64,000 bases of DNA from Apricaphanius iberus (taxonomy: Eukaryota; Chordata; Actinopteri; Cyprinodontiformes; Aphaniidae). Positions 14,701 through 27,300 of the stretch are shown here, piece by piece. A program made the position numbers and the translations under genes. The DNA lies in the NCBI GenBank assembly GCA_028564705.1, contig JAPXFQ010002889.1, positions 1,674,001 through 1,738,000 of the forward strand, written 5' to 3'. The notes under the pieces were generated by a model, which saw nothing but the letters and a program-made list of their open reading frames with translations, was not told where the DNA came from and did no database searches. Numbering within the stretch: the stretch's first letter is position 1; every line of letters starts with the position of its first letter.

Positions 14701-17700
14701 CCGGTGACCAATTTATACATTGCACGGCCTTGCTGTGCATGCAATACTATGTACAGCTTTGTTTTTCATGCTGGTCTGCTTAAGATGCTATGTCGCTAGC
14801 AACAATGACAATGACTAGTCTGCCCCTCGAAAGCTGCTGCCCTCAAAGAGTCCATGTTCTTTCCGACTCGGAGAGTAGTGAGACAAACTGGAACGCTTTA
14901 AGTGGAGAATTACGTCATGTTCTTGTGTACCGTGACTCGGACGGCTTAGTATCACAAGTAAGACAAATGGAATGCAGCATTACACAAAACCTAAAGTAAC
15001 TTTTGCCACTGGTCAAAAATGAGTGTTTTTTCTACATCAAAATGTGTTTTTAAAATTTGTGGACATCATATGTTCGATCCATGGCAGATTTCAAACGGAA
15101 GCAAAAAATAATTTATCGCACCATTGACTCTCATTAATTTTTTTTGGCAGTAGTGGACCCATGGATTGGAATAGAAGGGTGTGACTTAGGCTCCCAATAC
15201 CGTGAATTCAAAGTCATTATAACTAAACAAATGACACATTGTTTATTAACCAAATGTATTTCCAGAAAAGAGCCATTGCGGTTCAAAACCCATGGCTCTT
15301 TTTTAGATCTAAGGGATTCCATTCAATGAAATTTCTCTGCTGGGTGACTTAATCAGTGTTGCCAACTGTCTCCCACTGAAATAACTAAAATTGACCAAGA
15401 AAATTGCCAAAAGTTGCCAGCAGACGTCACAATATAATTAGCTTACGTATGATCAATAATGTGGTGGTCTTCTGTTTCTCCTCCAACGTTCAATACAAAT
15501 AAAAATAGTCTGCAAAACCTGTTTGCTAAGACATGTGAAAAATTCAATAACCCATAGAACAGAAACAGGCAGTCTAATAGGATCAAGAAAATATGGCAGA
15601 ATGTATGGGATAAAAGAACTGGTAGGTGGCTTTCTAATATTCAAAGGAAAGTTAGTATAATGAGGAAAACAACATAAATTATTTAAATAGGGGAAATACT
15701 GCAGGGAAATTGTACTTTTGTCTTTAAGAAGAGACTGGAACATGTTATTTTATATTACTTTTTCCTGAAGCATACTGTTGAGAGAAGGGAACTGGTAAAA
15801 AATATAAAACAGGACATTCTTTTAAACTAAATTTTAATTATAAAAAAATTGAAATATCTTAAGAAGATTAAATTTGAGTGAATATAGTTTTTATCTGTTT
15901 TTCAATACTAGTAAAAATACGTAAGGCATATTAGGTATGCATCAAGCATTGATTGCCAACCGCCATTAAACAGGAGTTTATGGCTTATGTTCAGTGTTTT
16001 TTTTTTATGTTTTAAATGTCCTACATTTTTGCAATCACTATAGCCCATATTACTTTCTTTGGATTAAGTAATGTTTTGTTTAAAAATTCTCTGGATAAGA
16101 AGTCATCAATCTTTGGGAAATTACTTCTATTTATAGATTGATCGTGACAGTAAACAATCTAAGTGCAGTATTTCAATGCATTAAGCGGGTTCAAACATGG
16201 CTAAAAAGATTAGTTTTCTGTGTTTAACCATCTACTTTGACTCAATCTCGATTTCGAACAGTCAGTAACAATCTTTGTTTATGAAATGCAGGCCTAAACC
16301 AAACAAGCGGGCTAATCTTAGCATGTAGCTCACGGGTAACAAGACTGCGTCGCTCAAAGCTACTCCGATTCATTTAAACAAAGAAAAGGAAACTCATGTC
16401 TGATTGAGTAAATCAGGCTGTAGGATTTGAAACAACTCTCGTCAGAAAGTATTTGAAAATACTGGTTAAACCTGCAGGCCCAATGGCCTGTCTTTATCTA
16501 AAGAGATAGCAGATAAAATCTTATACATAGTAACAAAATCACAGTGAAAAACACACAATCCTTAAGTCTTAGTTATCCTAAACTAATGTTGCCTCTGCCC
16601 AGACAGACCTTGATGAACTATTAAAGTTTTCCAGGGGGGGGAGGCTCAACACGTAATACATATATATATATATATATACACATACAGGTCCTTATCCAAA
16701 AATTTGCATATTGTGATAAAGTTCATTATTTTCTGTAATGTACTGATAAACATTAGACTTTCATATATTTTAGATTCAATACACACAACTGAAGTAGTTC
16801 AAGCCTTTTATTGTTTTAATATTGATGATTTTGGCATATAGCTCAGGAAAACCCAAAATGCCTACCTCAAAAAAATTAGCATATCATTAAAAGGTTCCCT
16901 AAACGAGCTATTAACCTAGTCATCTGAATCAACTAATTAACTCTAAACGCCTGCAAAAGATTCCTGAAGCTTTTAAAAACTCCCAGCCTGGTTCATTACT
17001 CAAACCGCAATCATGGGTAAGACTGCCGACCTGACTGCTGTCCAGAAGGCCATCATTGACACCCTCAAGCAAGAGGGTAAGACACAGAAATACATTTCTG
17101 AATGAATAGACTGTTCCCAGAGTGCTGTATCAAGGCACCTCAGTGGGAAGTCTGTGGGAAGGAAAAAGTGTGGCAGAAAACTCTGCACAACGAGAAGAGT
17201 TGACCGGACCCTGAGGCAGATTGTGGAGAAGGACCGATTCCAGACCTTGGGGGACCTGCGGAAGCAGTGGACTGAGTCTGGAGTAGAAACCTCCAGAGCC
17301 ACCGTCCACAGGCGTGTGCAGGAAATGGGCTACAGGTGCCGCATTCCCCAGGTCAAGCAACTTTTGAACCAGAAACAGCGGCAGAAGCGCCTGACTTGGG
17401 CTACAGTGAAGCAGCACTGGACTGTTGCTCAGTGGTCCAAAGTACTTTTTTCGGATGTAAGCAAATTTGCATGTCATTCGGAAAACAAGGTGCCAGAGTC
17501 TGGAGGAAGACTGGGGAGAAGGAAATGCCTGAATACCAGTGTCAAGTACCCACAGTCAGTGATGGTCTGGGGTGCCATGGCAGCTGCTGGTGTTGGTCCA
17601 CTGTGTTTTATCAAGGGCAGGGTCAATGCAGCTAGCTATCAGGAGATTTTGGAGCACTTCATGCTTCCATCTGCTGAAAAGCTTTATGGAGATGAAGATT

Positions 17701-18277
17701 TCATTTTTCAGCACGACCTTGCACCTGCTCACAGTCCCAAAACCACTGGTAAATGGTTTACTGACCATGGTATTACTGTACTTAATTGGCCTGCCAACTC
17801 TCCTGACCTGAACCCCCATAGACAATCTGTGGGATATTGTGAAGAGAAAGTTGAGAGACGCAAGACCCAACACTCTGGATGAGCTTAAGGCTGCTATCGA
17901 AGCATCCTGGGCCTCCATAACACCTCAGCAGTGCCACAGGCTGATTGCCTCCATGCCACGCCGCATTGAAGCAGTTATTTCTGTAAAAGGATTCCCGACC
18001 AAGTATTGAGTGCATAACTGAACATAATTATGTGAAGGTTGACTTTTTTTGTATTAAAAACACTTTTCTTTTATTGGTCTGATGAAATATGCTAATTTTT
18101 TGAGATAGGAATTTTGGGTTTTTGTGAGCTGTATGCCAAATTCATCAATATTAAAAAAATAAAAGGCTTGAACTACTTTGTTGTGTGTAATGAATCTAAA
18201 AATATATGAAAGTCTAATTAACATTACAGAAAATAATTAACTTTATCACAATATGCACATTTTTTGAGAAGGAACTT

Positions 18278-18317
<40 letters not shown>

Positions 18318-21300
18318 AAGGTTGGCCTGAACTTAATTTCGAAAGCCATGCCCACACTGGATTACTGTCAATAAATTTCTAAGATTCTCTGAATAGAACC
18401 TGTCTTTCAACATGAAGCAGGTTAAAAGATCTTAAAAAATAGTAGATCATGCCATGATCAGATAAAAAAAGTCTTTCACATTTGTCAGTCTATTATGGAA
18501 GCATATGTGTAACATAAATAAAATTAAAATGCATTTGAAGAAATGCTTTGTCATTTTCAAAATCTGGATGCTATTTTTGACTCATAAATAAAATTAAAAA
18601 GAAATCATCCAAATTGCTTTTTCATTTTACAATTCAACATTGCTCATTGTGTAACTTAATTAAAATGAAATAGAAAAGGACATTTAAGATTTAATTTTCA
18701 AATTGCAACCCAGGAAAACAGTAACAAAATTCAATTTGAAATGTCAAAGTTGAAAATTAAAATGCATTAGCAGAAATGCATTTTCATTTTCTAAATACAA
18801 ATGCCCTTTTTGACTCATAAATAAAATTAAAAAGAAATCATCCAAACTGCTTTTTCATTTTACAATTCAACATTGCTCATTTTGTAACTTAATTAAAATG
18901 AAATAGAAAAGGACATTTAAGATTTCATTTTCAAATTACACCCTAGCGAAATAGTAACAAAATTCAATTTGAAATGTCAAAGTTGAAAAGTAAAATGCAA
19001 TAGCAGAAATGCATTTTCATTTTCGAAATACAAATGCCCCTTTTGACTCATAAATAAAATTAAAAAGAAATAACCCAAACTGCTTTTTCATTTTACAATT
19101 CAACATGGCTCATTCTGTAACTTAATTAAAACGATAAAGAAAATTATATTGCTTTTTCGTTTTCATGCTCCCCGCCGCAAAAAGTGTAACATATTTCAAA
19201 GTGGATTCGCAATCCCACACGGCGCAGGTTATTGACGTCAGCGCAGGCGCTTCTTCTTCTGCTGCTGAGTTGGCTGTCCGAACAGGTGTTGTGCCATAAA
19301 TGGATCGTCTGCCAGAAATGGATCGGCCGCGCGGGAGCGCGCACAGCCTGCCGGAGGCGTGTCTCTCTGTTTCTTTCCCCGCTGGTGGTGTCTCTCTCTG
19401 TTTCTTTCAGTGTCTACCGTCTGTGCATGTTCCCCCCAACCAGAGTGCTCCAATTGAAGGCTCTGCCTTCAAATAAGTGTTTTTTTGCTGCCATAAATGG
19501 ATCACTCAGCGCCATTCAGCGTACCTAAACTTGTGGAATCTGTCTTGTAAAGAACCCATTTATTCACCACAGTCATGTTCTAAAGATTGCATCTCAACCG
19601 AGTCCATTCTATACCATAGGTACGCTGACAAAGCATTTCTTCAAATGCATTTTAATTTTATTTATGTTACACATATGCTTCCATAGTCTATAAGGGGTTG
19701 CAGATCTTTCCCAAAAGTGTCTGACATATCAAACCTATTTCAGTAGCACCTTGACATCTAGGAGAAAAGAAATAAACACGGAACAATATATAGGCCTAAC
19801 TTCTCTCCGTTAAAGTCAGTTTTCATAGATCATTACTGGAGAGGTCCTTTTTGTAAAATATTCTGTGAACTGAGGATGAAAAATTGGAACTCTCTAAAAT
19901 GTGTGTTTGCTGTTACATCTGGTGTGAACCTTATACTTAATTTCAGTCAAAGAAAATCACTATGAAATATGAAATATGGTGGTGATAGTGAGAGGGTCTG
20001 GTTAACCAATTTAGTTGTCTGGCAGAATTCCTGAGGGACTTTAATCTCAATAAAATAACATGTTATACAGAATGACAATGATCCAAAGCTCACTAAAAAT
20101 CAAAAACTAAATGGTAGTTTTAGAGTCTTCTTGCTTTCATGCCCAAAAAATACTCCACTGTGGCTGATAAAGTATTGTGGTTCAAAATCTCTCCACATTG
20201 ATTTCAAAGACTGATTGTCAGTTATTACAATTACCGGATGGCAGTTATTATTGCCATGCGTGGCACAACCCGTTATTAGGTTTAGGAGGTATTTACTGTT
20301 TTCACAGGCACAAGTTGGTTTAGTTAGCTGTAACCCTTAATAAATGCAATCACCTTTTGAAAACGGCTTTTGTTTTTACATAGGTTACCTTTTGTCTCAT
20401 TAAAAAGAGTAATCTGAAACATTTTAGTGGACATTTTCCACCAAAGTGGAAGAAAAAAACAAATACGTTTTCACAGCACTCTCTCATATTGTAACTTGAA
20501 TCAGTATTTTAAGTCTGACATAGAAGAAAAATCTGTCTTTTTATCCTTCAAACTTTAGAATGGTTCAAAAAGAGAAAATCAAAGTTAATGCAATTGAAAT
20601 GATATATGTTGGATAGTTATCCGACATTGACATATGAGTCCACGTTTAATATTCTGCATTAGTTTAAGTTTTCCTAAATATCAGTGTGCAACTTTAGTCT
20701 GCTCTACCTGTCATCGAAAGTGCTCGGTCAACTCAGCTGTGTGCCTCTCGCTTCAATTATTTAGCTCAATTAAATTTCTAGTTCTCAGAAGACCAGGCAT
20801 GTTGCTGTGATATAACGTACATAGGTATTTCTGATGTTCTTTAATAAATTATTTGTTTCCACAGGAAAGCAGCACAGCAATGACTTCTCCAGGCTAATTG
20901 CACAGGTCCGAGGCCGAATGCAAACCACCAAACAAACCTGTGTGAAGCAGGAGGTGAAGGTGGAGAAAGAAGAAGCCCAAGCATCTCAGTCTTCTGGTAC
21001 TGCAACAATAATTATTATTTGAGCAAATCAAATCACCATCAAAAACACTTCTTGTTAAATATTTTCAAATGTATGTTAAGACAATAAGACGATAAGACAA
21101 GCACATTGTCTGATATTGTGATATATAATGCACAAGTGCAATCTATTAAAAAGTAAAGCACCATTGGCAACTTGGCATCAGCAGGGTTTTCAGTGGGTCT
21201 TACAAAGTCTTGAATTTAATCCTCTCATATTTAGACCCTAAAACTCCAGGTGGTATTATTATTATTATTATTATGATTATTATTATTATTATTAATAATA

Positions 21301-24300
21301 ATATAATAAAATAAAAATATATAATAATAATAATTATTATTATTATTATTATTAATAATAATAATATGCTGTAGTTCAGTGCATTTACGTTTTTTTTATT
21401 ATAGTGTGACATAAGTTTCTCCCTATGCCAAGCAGAAATGTATTAGTCAAAATTCAGTCATTCCTACAAATCCAGAATAGGTATCTGTCCATTCTTTTGA
21501 CCTAATTCCGTACCAGAGTCAGGACAGTGAACATACAGCAAAGTTGGTATTGAAAAACACAGTTTTGCAAAATAAAAATGTTACCAATAGGTGTAAATGG
21601 TAAAGTGAGAATAAAGTAAAAGAAAAAAAAAAGAAAGAGCCACAGCTTCTTCGAACTTGGTCGTTGTGTCTTTAGGCAAGACATTTCACCCGTTGTTGGC
21701 TAGACAGCCGAGTGGTGCCAGTGTCCAGCAGCCTTGCCCCAGGGAAGCTGTGGCTACAACGTAGCTTGCAATCACCAGTGTGTCAATGGGTGAATGACTG
21801 ATTGTAGTGTGAAGCACTTCAGGGTCTTTAGGGACTAAGTAAAGTGCTAAATAAGTACAGGCCATTTACCATGGTTTGCTGTTCAGACTTAACTTACTGA
21901 AACCCTGAAATAATTATATAATTATAATAATTAAAAGCAATAAATCAACATTAAAACTGAACTTTTTTTGCCAAGAAATATTTTAGATGGTGAGTTACGC
22001 ATTTGGAAACCTGTAATGAAAATGTATATTTTGTATTCTGTTTAGTCCATGTTGAAGGAACAAACCATGCTGTAGTAGTGAAGGTTGAAGATGAAGAAAA
22101 CTGTGAGGATCCGCCTGCAATGGGAATGGAGTTGTCATCCAGCCCCAGCTTTAGTGACGTCTCCATCAGCAGGTGAGACGTCAACTAATTGATATACATT
22201 TTGATAAGTTGGCTTAATTGTAGGCTATGGTTTAAAAGGCATCGGTTTGATGACTTTCAGTAAAAATACTATTGTTCCCTTGTATTCTGTTCTAAAAACA
22301 GAGATGTTTTAAAATCTATACCATAATCAGATTGTTTTTATTTAAAATCATAATGATGATTCAGTGTAGGATTTATATAGAGTTTCCTTTTTAATACTTA
22401 TGTCCAGACATACATAAGAGAAGTAAATCAACTTGAAAGTCTATGACTGTCGTATACAGTTGACTGACAGCTGAGGTGGGGGAGGACGGTGCTACCCATC
22501 GACCTGAGGAAGACTCACGTTGTTTGAATCATCCCTAAACAACGTTGACATTTCTGAAATGGTTTTGAAATAGTGATCCCTCAAATTATTATTTTTCTAT
22601 AAAAAAACAGGAACAAGCATATGTCTGCCATTTCACAAAAGTAGACAGTTAAATTATTGCAAATATTGTTATTTTGTGATAAAATAAGACTAAATGAAAC
22701 AAGGAACAGTTTGTAAGTAGAAAGATATTGGGAATTTGCTGAATTAAAAGAAAAGTTTCCCAGGATTTATCGGTTCATATACCAAATGTCCTTGCTGTTT
22801 TATCATAGGCTATATTTTAAGAAACTTGATCATAAAGTAAACAGTAAAACTTGAAGAACCCTGTGCATAATCTAAAAATCTAAATGATGACATAGCAACA
22901 TGCATATAATAATGCCATCAAAGGGCCTGATTTATCAACGGTTTGCGCTTGTTAAAACTGGCGCAAACTGCGCAGCTTCGCAAAAACAGGCTCCGGCTGA
23001 TTTACTTACATGCCGCAGAGAGCATTGCGCCTGTTAAGCCCGGGGGAAGACGCGCACAATCCATGTAGCACTTTTCGTCATGATGAATATACAATATGGG
23101 CATTTCTGTCAAAACGCAAAGTATTGGAGGGAGAACAGGCAAATAAGTAGGCGTTCCAGACGCAGTGTGATTTACTAAGCATAACAATGTTTGTGCTGGC
23201 TATTTTAGCATCTATTTTTCTACCAATTTTGAAAGACATTTCTAAACTTTGCGCCACCACATTCAACAGGAGTTTATTTTTCACCAAAAAAAATTGTCAT
23301 TCATACACAATACAACCTAGGGCTGGGCGGTATACTGAAAATTTACAGATACCGAAATTTATGACTGTTACCAACATAATTTTGCCTGTGCCGATAAATT
23401 TGGTATGTAAAAAAAATTGAAAAGATGTGTTTTAGTTTAGCAGTGATCCTCCCCTTTTAAGGAATAAGCGTTGCCTTGAGTCATGTGACTATGCACAGTC
23501 ATGTGACACACAGCGGCAATAGTACCCAACTGAGGGGAAAGCGCTGCCAACGAAGCTACTGTTTAGCTATATTTAGTAAGTGTATAGGCTCATCTACCGA
23601 CTGTTTTTCAGAAAAATGCAACAAGAGACAAAGTGACTTTTATGATGTAATCGGGGGGGTGGGGGGGTGGGGATTTGGTCCTTGTTATCGTCCACTAACC
23701 ATTATCGCGGTTAAATGCTCAATGTACCGTGATTGATTTTAGCTCATATTGCCCAGCCCTAATACAACCTAATAGTAATTAACACCCTAATGTCCACAAA
23801 CCTGACAGTTATGTAAATAATAACCAGTTTTTTTTTACCTGAAGACTCATCATAACTCACTGCTTCCTCAGTGCATCTCCACCTGCTGAGCACGCAGTGA
23901 GTTGTGATCCTCATTAATTTTCACCAGAGTGGTTATAATCTCCTCGGTTTCAATTAATAAAATGTAGTAATCAAGTACAATACCACGATGAAAATTGGCA
24001 GTATAGATTACATTTTAAAAATAAAATTCATACATTTCAGATAACACATTTTCAAGACAACAGCTTTTTTACTGCAACTTGACATTTAATAGAGGCCATT
24101 ATGCAGTGCGGTATAGTTCAACATCAGTAGAATATTGACATCTTGGTGATCTTAGTGATGGAGCAAAGAGCAGCATGTGTACACAGCATATATTAAGTTT
24201 ATTACTGACAAACGAGAAACATAATTAACAACATTCTAGCCTAATAGCAATTAACTCTGTAACAGCAATAGACTTTATATGTATGTAGTTTTTTCCCCAT

Positions 24301-27300
24301 TATTTTGCCAAGACTCATCATGAAAATCCATGCGCATATTCCTCCTCTCTCTTGCCGTAGCGCAGCTCACAGTAGCGTTGCAAACTCCTCATTTGAACTC
24401 TGCTCCTTGCACCTGTTATGAATTGCTCACCCAATCTTAGTTGATCTCCAGTGTTATGGATTTAATTTAATAAAGGATGAGAGAGAATTCCTTCAGCAGT
24501 TAAGGAGTTTTAATATCCACTTGTTGATCAAGAAAGAGGTACAGTGTACACACAGTACAACTGCATGGACTGACATACTCTCCTCAACATGACACAGACT
24601 TGTATAGGATTCAGTAACCACAAGGCTATCAGCCTTCCATCAGATACAGCTCTAAAGCCCAGCAGGACAGTGTTAGTTGCCCCGATAGGAAACAAGTCAT
24701 CTTGCTTATGTCAGCAGTGTCCATTGATATCTGGCGGTCGCAATGCAAACCGGATGTCCAGGGCTGAAGATTGCACACACATATCTCTAAAGCCTAACAC
24801 ATTGTCCTGATGACATCATCAAGCATACAGTGTCATCCTATCATATTTGATTAACAGAACAGAAGAAAACAGAACAGTGATTATCCTCATCACTAAATTT
24901 CCACCACACCAGCAAAAAATTGTGAATGACAACCCACAGCCGCACATTTTTAGGGCCGCACACAATTGTGCTTCTTCTCATGACCATTCCTTCCCATTCT
25001 ATCAGGTCTTCATCAGCCATCAATCTTGTTCCTTTTCTCCAGCTTGTCACCATGGAGAGGAAAGCTTTCAATCACTCTGCTCCACAGCTCTGGAACTCAG
25101 TTCCCCCAGACATTGGCACTCAAAACACATCTGTTCAAATGGCTTATTCAGTTTAGACACTGATTTTTGTTTTTGTTTTGTCCACTAATTTGCTATTTGG
25201 TTAATTGTTTTGCTGATTGGATTTTTATTTTTATTTTTCTCAGTTTTTTTCTGCTCTATAAGGTGATGTTAGGTTTTAGAAAGGTGCCCTCAAAGGTATT
25301 GATAACATCACTTTTTACCCAACTAAAACCAGTTTGATTTACATGACATATTTTTGTGAACCACAGATTACTCTGTGCATGAATGTTTATTTTAATGTCC
25401 AACAAACCAGAGCACACAGAACGTACATTTTCACAGTTTTAAACATTTACAGAATATAACCTGTAAATAAATATGCAAACTTTAGAAACAGGCTATGTGC
25501 CACAAAGCCTATTTCTTTTTTTATTTAATTTTAAAGTTGTAATTCCAGATGTTATAATACGTTATTGGTAAAATCTGAACCTTTCGAGACAGAATTAGAC
25601 GTTCAAACAAGAGTAATATTTGAATGTGTTAGATACAAATTGATAAAACATCAATATACTATGAAGTGTAGTACTTTACAGACGTGTTATTATAAGTAAA
25701 GTTAACTCTGTCTTTTCTGTGTGCACCTATTTGTACCTAAAACAACGGAGTGTAAAAGCATGCCTTAAATTCACTGTTCAGTGGTTGGTTTCAACATAAA
25801 AATGGAAAAAAGGATTTGCTATATTATTTTTTTTAAACCAAAGGCAAGCTTTACAGATGTGTTCTAGACGTCTGAACCAATTAGCTCTCTTTTCTTCTCT
25901 AATCAGCAATACAACATGCTACAGTGAAGTCATGCAATTATTTCTTCTTAGCTCAATAATTGTTCAGAGGGTAATTATAATAATCAAAGGTAAATAAAGC
26001 CCAAATTACAGACCAGAAGAGCACTTACCAAGCTATTCAACTAATGCTTGCCTCTTGTTTTAACCAAGTGCTGCAGCAGTTAAGCTAATCTGCTATTTAA
26101 ATGTACACCTGTTGTCTTAAAATCCAATACCGCTTTATTTCTAAAACACTTTACCACAAGGACAAATACATCTAAGCACAAGTAACAAATGCCCTTATGA
26201 AGACAAAACAGCATAATATAAAAAAGGAAAATAATAAATATTTTAAAAACAGACTTAACCAGCCATGCAATAAAATATAATAATATATATACTATATTAT
26301 TAAAATATAATATATAATATATACACTACCGTTCAACAAGTTTTGGGATCACATTGAAATGTCCATATTTTATGAAGAAAAGCACTGTACTTATCAAGAT
26401 TTTTAAAGATTAACTTTAACAGTCTTAACTTTAAAGAAACACTACGCTATAACATTGCTATGTGGTTAAATACGTTTTAGCAGCAAATGTCCTGGTTTTT
26501 GTGCAATATCTACATATTCTATAGAGGCCCATTTCCAGCTAACTATCACACCTAGTGTTCTCATGGTACAGATTTTTAGATGCTCATTGCTGCCAGAAGC
26601 TAATTGATGATTAGAAAACCCTTTCTGTGCAATCATGTTCACACATCTGAAAACAGTTTAGCTCGGTTATCAGAAGCTACAAAACTGACCTTCCTTTAAC
26701 AGATTGAGTTTCTGGGAGCATCACATTTGTTGGTCAATAAACGCTCAAGATGGCCGAATAAAGAGAACTATTACATCTGAAACTCGACAGGTCCTAGTTC
26801 TTGTTCTTAGAAATGAGGCTATTCCATGCGAGAAATTGCTAATAAATTGAAGACTGTAATACTATATCATCCATAAGGCGATAGTACATATCTAAAGGTT
26901 TATCTTTTTAGCTCTATGAATCCCTTAAAAATATAAAACATGGAATAAATTCGCGGCGCTAGCTGCAGAGATAAAACCATTAAGATTTTCAACCATCTTA
27001 CAAGATTGAAGGCAGATGTCGTCTTACTACAGGAGACTCATAAATCAAGTTCAACAGCTAATGATTTAAAAACACCAGAGTATCCTAATATATTTTCTTC
27101 ATGCTATAACTCTAGACAACGAGGAGTAGCAATATTAATAAATAGAAATACTAATTTTAAAGTAATAGACACAGCTACAGATCCAGAAGGTAGATTTATA
27201 ATATTAAAACTATTTATAAATAACCAAAAGTTATGTATAGTTAGTATATATGGTCCAAATGTTGACGACCCCTCATTCTTTCATACTTTCTTCTCGGTTC

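Larger units (their letters stand above)
18494..19685. mobile_element. non-autonomous DNA transposon with ~60-bp TIRs, 233-bp internal tandem repeats and a CpG-rich core
   Basis: Starts TATGGAAGCATATGTGTAAC and ends with its reverse complement (GTTACACATATGCTTCCATA). The inverted match runs about 60 bases with almost no mismatch. Flanks are GTCTAT on both sides (6 bp), or AGTCTATT/AGTCTATA (7 of 8) if the end is read one base later. The left half is built of tandem 233-bp units and the right half (19150-19620) is GC-rich. No transposase is present. Subterminal tandem repeats and a probable 8-bp target duplication recall hAT/Zisupton-like elements, but I cannot assign the superfamily. Confidence 0.75.
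10233..20864. other. rad18 intron, 10.6 kb, transposon-rich
   Basis: Contains a Tc1 relic (12470-12920), a 33-bp duplication (13833-13900), a MITE (14437-14980), a nearly complete Tc1 copy (16685-18279), a snap-back element (18494-19685) and a possible Tc1 trace near 19975-20140. The segments 10.3-12.4, 15.0-16.6 and 20.2-20.8 kb are AT-rich without recognisable features. Confidence 0.65.
20997..22045. other. rad18 intron, 1.05 kb
   Basis: Holds an ATT microsatellite (21249-21366) and an interspersed repeat (21650-21875). Nothing else seen. Confidence 0.75.

Noticed and set aside
14437..14980. GC-rich block as a promoter of an unknown gene
   Set aside because: It is bounded by matching inverted repeats and is better explained as a MITE.
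18494..19685. 233-bp repeats as a CRISPR-like or satellite array
   Set aside because: Units are contiguous and long, confined within terminal inverted repeats, in a vertebrate intron. This is internal structure of a transposon.
26281..26323. AT-rich palindromic run as a replication or matrix-attachment site
   Set aside because: Simple TA/AT sequence next to a transposon end; nothing specific supports a function.
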